NCBI RefSeq assembly: GCF_902459485.1
Contig: NZ_LR699120.1
Span: 1 to 64,000, forward strand
Length of the DNA: 64,000 nt
Direction of reading: 5' to 3'
Source of the DNA: Aquicella siphonis
GTDB taxonomy: Bacteria; Pseudomonadota; Gammaproteobacteria; DSM-16500
The position numbers were made by a program, and so were the translations under genes. The notes beneath the pieces were generated by a model. It had not been told where the DNA came from, did not search any database, and worked only from the letters and a program-made list of their open reading frames with translations. This document shows positions 61,604-64,000 of this stretch, one piece after another (the first letter of the stretch is position 1; every line of letters begins with the position of its first letter).

Positions 61604-62809
61604 TTACATGTGCATGCGGTGTTGCGGAATCAATGGTGTTGATGACTGCGCGGATGCGTTAAATGGACTGCTGGAAAACATTCCCACAGACAGCAGTCCG
61701 GTGGGATCTGTTCCGCGCTCACTGTCATTCTCCGTTGTTTTTCTGAAAGACGCCAGGCTCTCTTTGAATGTCAGCGTCTTGAGTGAGCTGCTGCATCCAT
61801 CCAGCCTTAGTTTTTCAAGCGCAAGCAAGTCTTTCTCATCTCCTGAGTGATTTGCGTTGGCAATTTGCACGCCTGCCCATAACGCAACCCAGAATTCATA
61901 TACAGGAATCAAAATTTGAAATAGCCTGTCATTTTCAGGCGCCTCCGGCCCATAATATAAAGCCAGCATGCGCTGCGTGTCCTCCCGGGAGAAACCTGCT
62001 TCCACAGCCAGGCATACCAGGTCCCAAATCGGAAGGTTATTTCCAGAATATTCCCAATCAATCAGATACATTTTGCCATTGGAGCACACAAAATTGGATG
62101 GCGTCGTATCATTATGACAAGGTCGTTTGGGCAGTGTGAGGACAGAAAAAAGCTTTTCCACGTCTTCCATGGTCTTGGCTAGTTCTTGATATCTCGAGAG
62201 TAATGCATTGCCATGATGGCTGATAATGTCCAGCATGATCCGGTTTCTCGAAAAAATATCCACATCGTTTTTGAACAACTCAGTGGATTGATGTATTCGC
62301 CGGAGTGTATTGATTGCGGCTTCCAGGTAGAGAGGTTCTTTGATCAGGCTGGATGTCATGGGGACAGGATCTTGCAGGTAGGCGGTGACCTGGGATCCGT
62401 TAGCAGGATCAAAGTATGTGATCACAGTATTGATTCCGTATTTCATTGCAATGGCCGCATTCCAGTATTCCGCGGAGCGGTCGATAAAAAGCCGTGTTTC
62501 ACGCCCTGGAATCCTTGCCACATAAGCTTGCCCCTGGATGACTAGTTTAAATGTGGAATTGGTCAGTCCACCGCTTAAGGGTGCAAAATCAAAATCCTGG
62601 AATGTTATCCTGGTAAAAAAATCACACTTTTTTAAAGTGGATTCGAATATTTTCGTGCGTAACTTCATTTTAAAGACTGCATCCCGCCAGGTACGGTTTA
62701 CTTGTTCGGCTAATCGCAATGTGGTGCTGCCAGTCATGGAGAGAATATAAGAGACCAGGTTTTCAGTTAATGGAGGATTAGCTTCGCCAAATAATTTTGT
62801 CATCTGCAT
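61604..62809 (-). CDS. choline/ethanolamine kinase-like protein with F-box-like N-terminus
   Basis: 401 aa. Residues about 75-330 are a choline-kinase/APH fold with LSGGLTNSTFKLV (79-91), the catalytic CHNDTTPSN (231-239) and LIDWEYSG (249-256), all intact. Residues about 13-48 (PLTENLVSYILSMTGSTTLRLAEQVNRTWRDAV in the frame) follow the F-box pattern: hydrophobic start, IL, L, V then xxW near the end. The tail 350-401 is Ser/Thr/Pro-rich and probably disordered. F-boxes are eukaryotic, so this is a candidate translocated effector. The start ATG 62809 or 62803 is undecided. Confidence 0.72.
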   Translation of the reverse strand: MQMTKLFGEANPPLTENLVSYILSMTGSTTLRLAEQVNRTWRDAVFKMKLRTKIFESTLKKCDFFTRITFQDFDFAPLSGGLTNSTFKLVIQGQAYVARIPGRETRLFIDRSAEYWNAAIAMKYGINTVITYFDPANGSQVTAYLQDPVPMTSSLIKEPLYLEAAINTLRRIHQSTELFKNDVDIFSRNRIMLDIISHHGNALLSRYQELAKTMEDVEKLFSVLTLPKRPCHNDTTPSNFVCSNGKMYLIDWEYSGNNLPIWDLVCLAVEAGFSREDTQRMLALYYGPEAPENDRLFQILIPVYEFWVALWAGVQIANANHSGDEKDLLALEKLRLDGCSSSLKTLTFKESLASFRKTTENDSERGTDPTGLLSVGMFSSSPFNASAQSSTPLIPQHRMHM

Positions 62810-63095
62810 TTACCCTGTTTCTGGTTGTCTTCTAGAGGGAATTCTACCTGCTAAGCTGAAACTGTCTATTGGGAAGTGTAAGAAGTTTCATGCGAATTGA
62901 CGGTAATCCGTACTGTTTGCAACAGAGTGTCATTATCGCAAGGGATTTTTAATATAGCGATGCGCTGGTATGGAGCATGGGGTTCCGAAGCGGCATGAAA
63001 GTTTGATTCATGTGGGCAAAGCTTATACTATCTTCAATCAATCATGAACAAACGGGTCGAATCGGGAATGGTTCGCCTCTTCTCCCGGGGCGCTT

Positions 63096-64000
63096 ATGAC
63101 AGACACAAGAAAAACATTTCTTTCTAATTTATCGATTCGGGGCACGATACTCGTTATCCTCTCCGGGCTTCTGTTTGGCTGGATGGGATTTTTGGGAACC
63201 CGGCTTTTTGCGTACCATTTTTCGGTTGAAAACATGTTATTTTGGCGGTTCCTGGTGGCTTCCGTCTGGATATCGGGATGGATGCTGATCAATCGCAAAC
63301 ATCCTTTTAGAAATCCGCTGAACTACCTGGAAATCATGAAAATATTTATCTTTGGAGCATTAAGCTATAGCGGTGCAAGCGTTTTTTACTTTCTCGCCAG
63401 CAAACAGATTGGCACGGGAATCGCGATGGTTATTTTTTTCTCATTTCCGGTATTTGTCAGTTTGATTGCTTGGGCGGCTGGAACCTGGAAAATCAATAAA
63501 ATCGCTTTGGCGGCATTGAGTATCGTAATGCTTGGCTTGGCTTTATTGAAAGGCAGCGGTCAGCTGGCCTTGAATCTGTCGGGGATCGCGCTCGCTGCTA
63601 TCGCTGCCTGTTGTTTTGCCATTTATGTCTATGGCAGTCAGCATACGACCAAGAGTCTTGATTCCGGAATGCTGGCTTTGCTGGTCTGCATTGGGAATAC
63701 CATGGTATTTCTGGGCCTGTCATATTATTTTCATCGTTTTGTATTTCCCTCCTCATGGCATGCCTGGTTTTATATCTGCGCACTGGGTGTTTTCGCCACG
63801 GCATTGCCTATCCAACTTCTCCTGGATGGTTTAAAGTATATAAGTCCTGTGAAGGCATCGATCCTGTCAGTCCTGGAACCGGTTGTCACGGTGCTGGTCG
63901 GGATGGCCATGCTGCATGAATCCATGACATGGGTGCAATCACTGGGTGTGGTCATCATTTTAATGGGAGCCATATTGATTCAGTTCGAGAGTGCGGCGGC
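63096..64000 (+). CDS. EamA/DMT family transporter, cut by the window end
   Basis: At least 301 aa, open at the window edge, so the C-terminus is missing. Two EamA repeats of five helices are visible (first beginning ILVILSGLLFGWMGFLGTRLF; second ending SILSVLEPVVTVLVGMAMLHE, the classic EPV...E motif). It would move small metabolites or amino acids across the inner membrane. ATG 63096 follows GGGGCGC, a weak ribosome site. An unbroken frame runs from there to the last base. Confidence 0.83.
   Translation, partial: MTDTRKTFLSNLSIRGTILVILSGLLFGWMGFLGTRLFAYHFSVENMLFWRFLVASVWISGWMLINRKHPFRNPLNYLEIMKIFIFGALSYSGASVFYFLASKQIGTGIAMVIFFSFPVFVSLIAWAAGTWKINKIALAALSIVMLGLALLKGSGQLALNLSGIALAAIAACCFAIYVYGSQHTTKSLDSGMLALLVCIGNTMVFLGLSYYFHRFVFPSSWHAWFYICALGVFATALPIQLLLDGLKYISPVKASILSVLEPVVTVLVGMAMLHESMTWVQSLGVVIILMGAILIQFESAA

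Noticed and set aside
1-64000. tRNA or rRNA genes
   Set aside because: No cloverleaf with a GGTTCGA-type T-loop and CCA-proximal stem, and no rRNA-like conserved stretches, were seen in intergenic regions; a covariance search was not possible.

Overview
This window reads as about 64 kb of chromosome from a Gram-negative gammaproteobacterium. The gene content (Fis, a ProQ-domain protein, CpdA, QueC, a class I PHA synthase, a quinol-type NO reductase, an EmrAB-type pump, many secreted or outer-membrane proteins) together with eukaryote-like proteins suggests an intracellular or amoeba-associated lineage near Legionellales/Coxiellaceae. That placement is inference from gene content, not from a phylogeny. 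No rRNA, tRNA, CRISPR array or complete insertion sequence was seen.

Region by region: 0-2.7 kb holds a partition-like operon (ParA, ParB, a tandem ribbon-helix-helix protein) followed by a perfect 12-bp inverted repeat and a parS-like 16-mer. 2.7-7 kb has a polytopic glycosyltransferase-like protein, a secreted protein, an outer-membrane barrel protein and the decayed fragment of a second barrel gene. 7-13.1 kb is transport (a Bcr/MdfA-type MFS protein, a four-gene TauE/DUF1634/EmrA/EmrB operon) plus CpdA. 13.2-21 kb carries an L,D-transpeptidase, a polyhydroxyalkanoate cluster (phaB, phaR, phasin, phaC) and, divergently, a 2-oxoacid dehydrogenase operon (E1 alpha, E1 beta, E2), so acyl-CoA supply and carbon storage are neighbours. 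21-28.8 kb holds a GGDEF-EAL protein, an acyl-activating enzyme, queC, fis, a basic coiled-coil protein and a ProQ-domain protein. 28.8-35.6 kb has an amino-acid permease, two crotonase-fold enzymes of acyl-CoA breakdown, an HPF-cold-shock fusion, a CADD-type protein (alternative p-aminobenzoate synthesis) and two small secreted proteins.

35.8-45.5 kb contains norB, a thioesterase, a 143-bp palindromic MITE-like element with 8-bp flanking repeats, two small unknown genes, an alcohol dehydrogenase, a LysE-type exporter and a large protein with a proline-rich N-terminus and a zeta-toxin-like P-loop domain. 45.7-57.4 kb is accessory: a GrpB-GNAT fusion, an amidotransferase, a class C beta-lactamase, two convergent queuosine-precursor transporter paralogues whose ends overlap, methyltransferases, a MATE pump, an APH-type kinase, an aldolase and a GT2 enzyme. 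57.7-64 kb has a second large membrane protein with a PAN/apple-like C-terminus, a DipZ-type CcdA-thioredoxin fusion, a choline-kinase-like protein with an F-box-like N-terminus, and an EamA transporter cut by the window edge.

The best leads are the F-box-like/choline-kinase fusion, the palindromic element at 39.2 kb, the P-loop candidate effector, the CADD homologue with its key residues kept, the parS-like region behind a tandem-RHH gene, and the tail-to-tail queuosine transporters.
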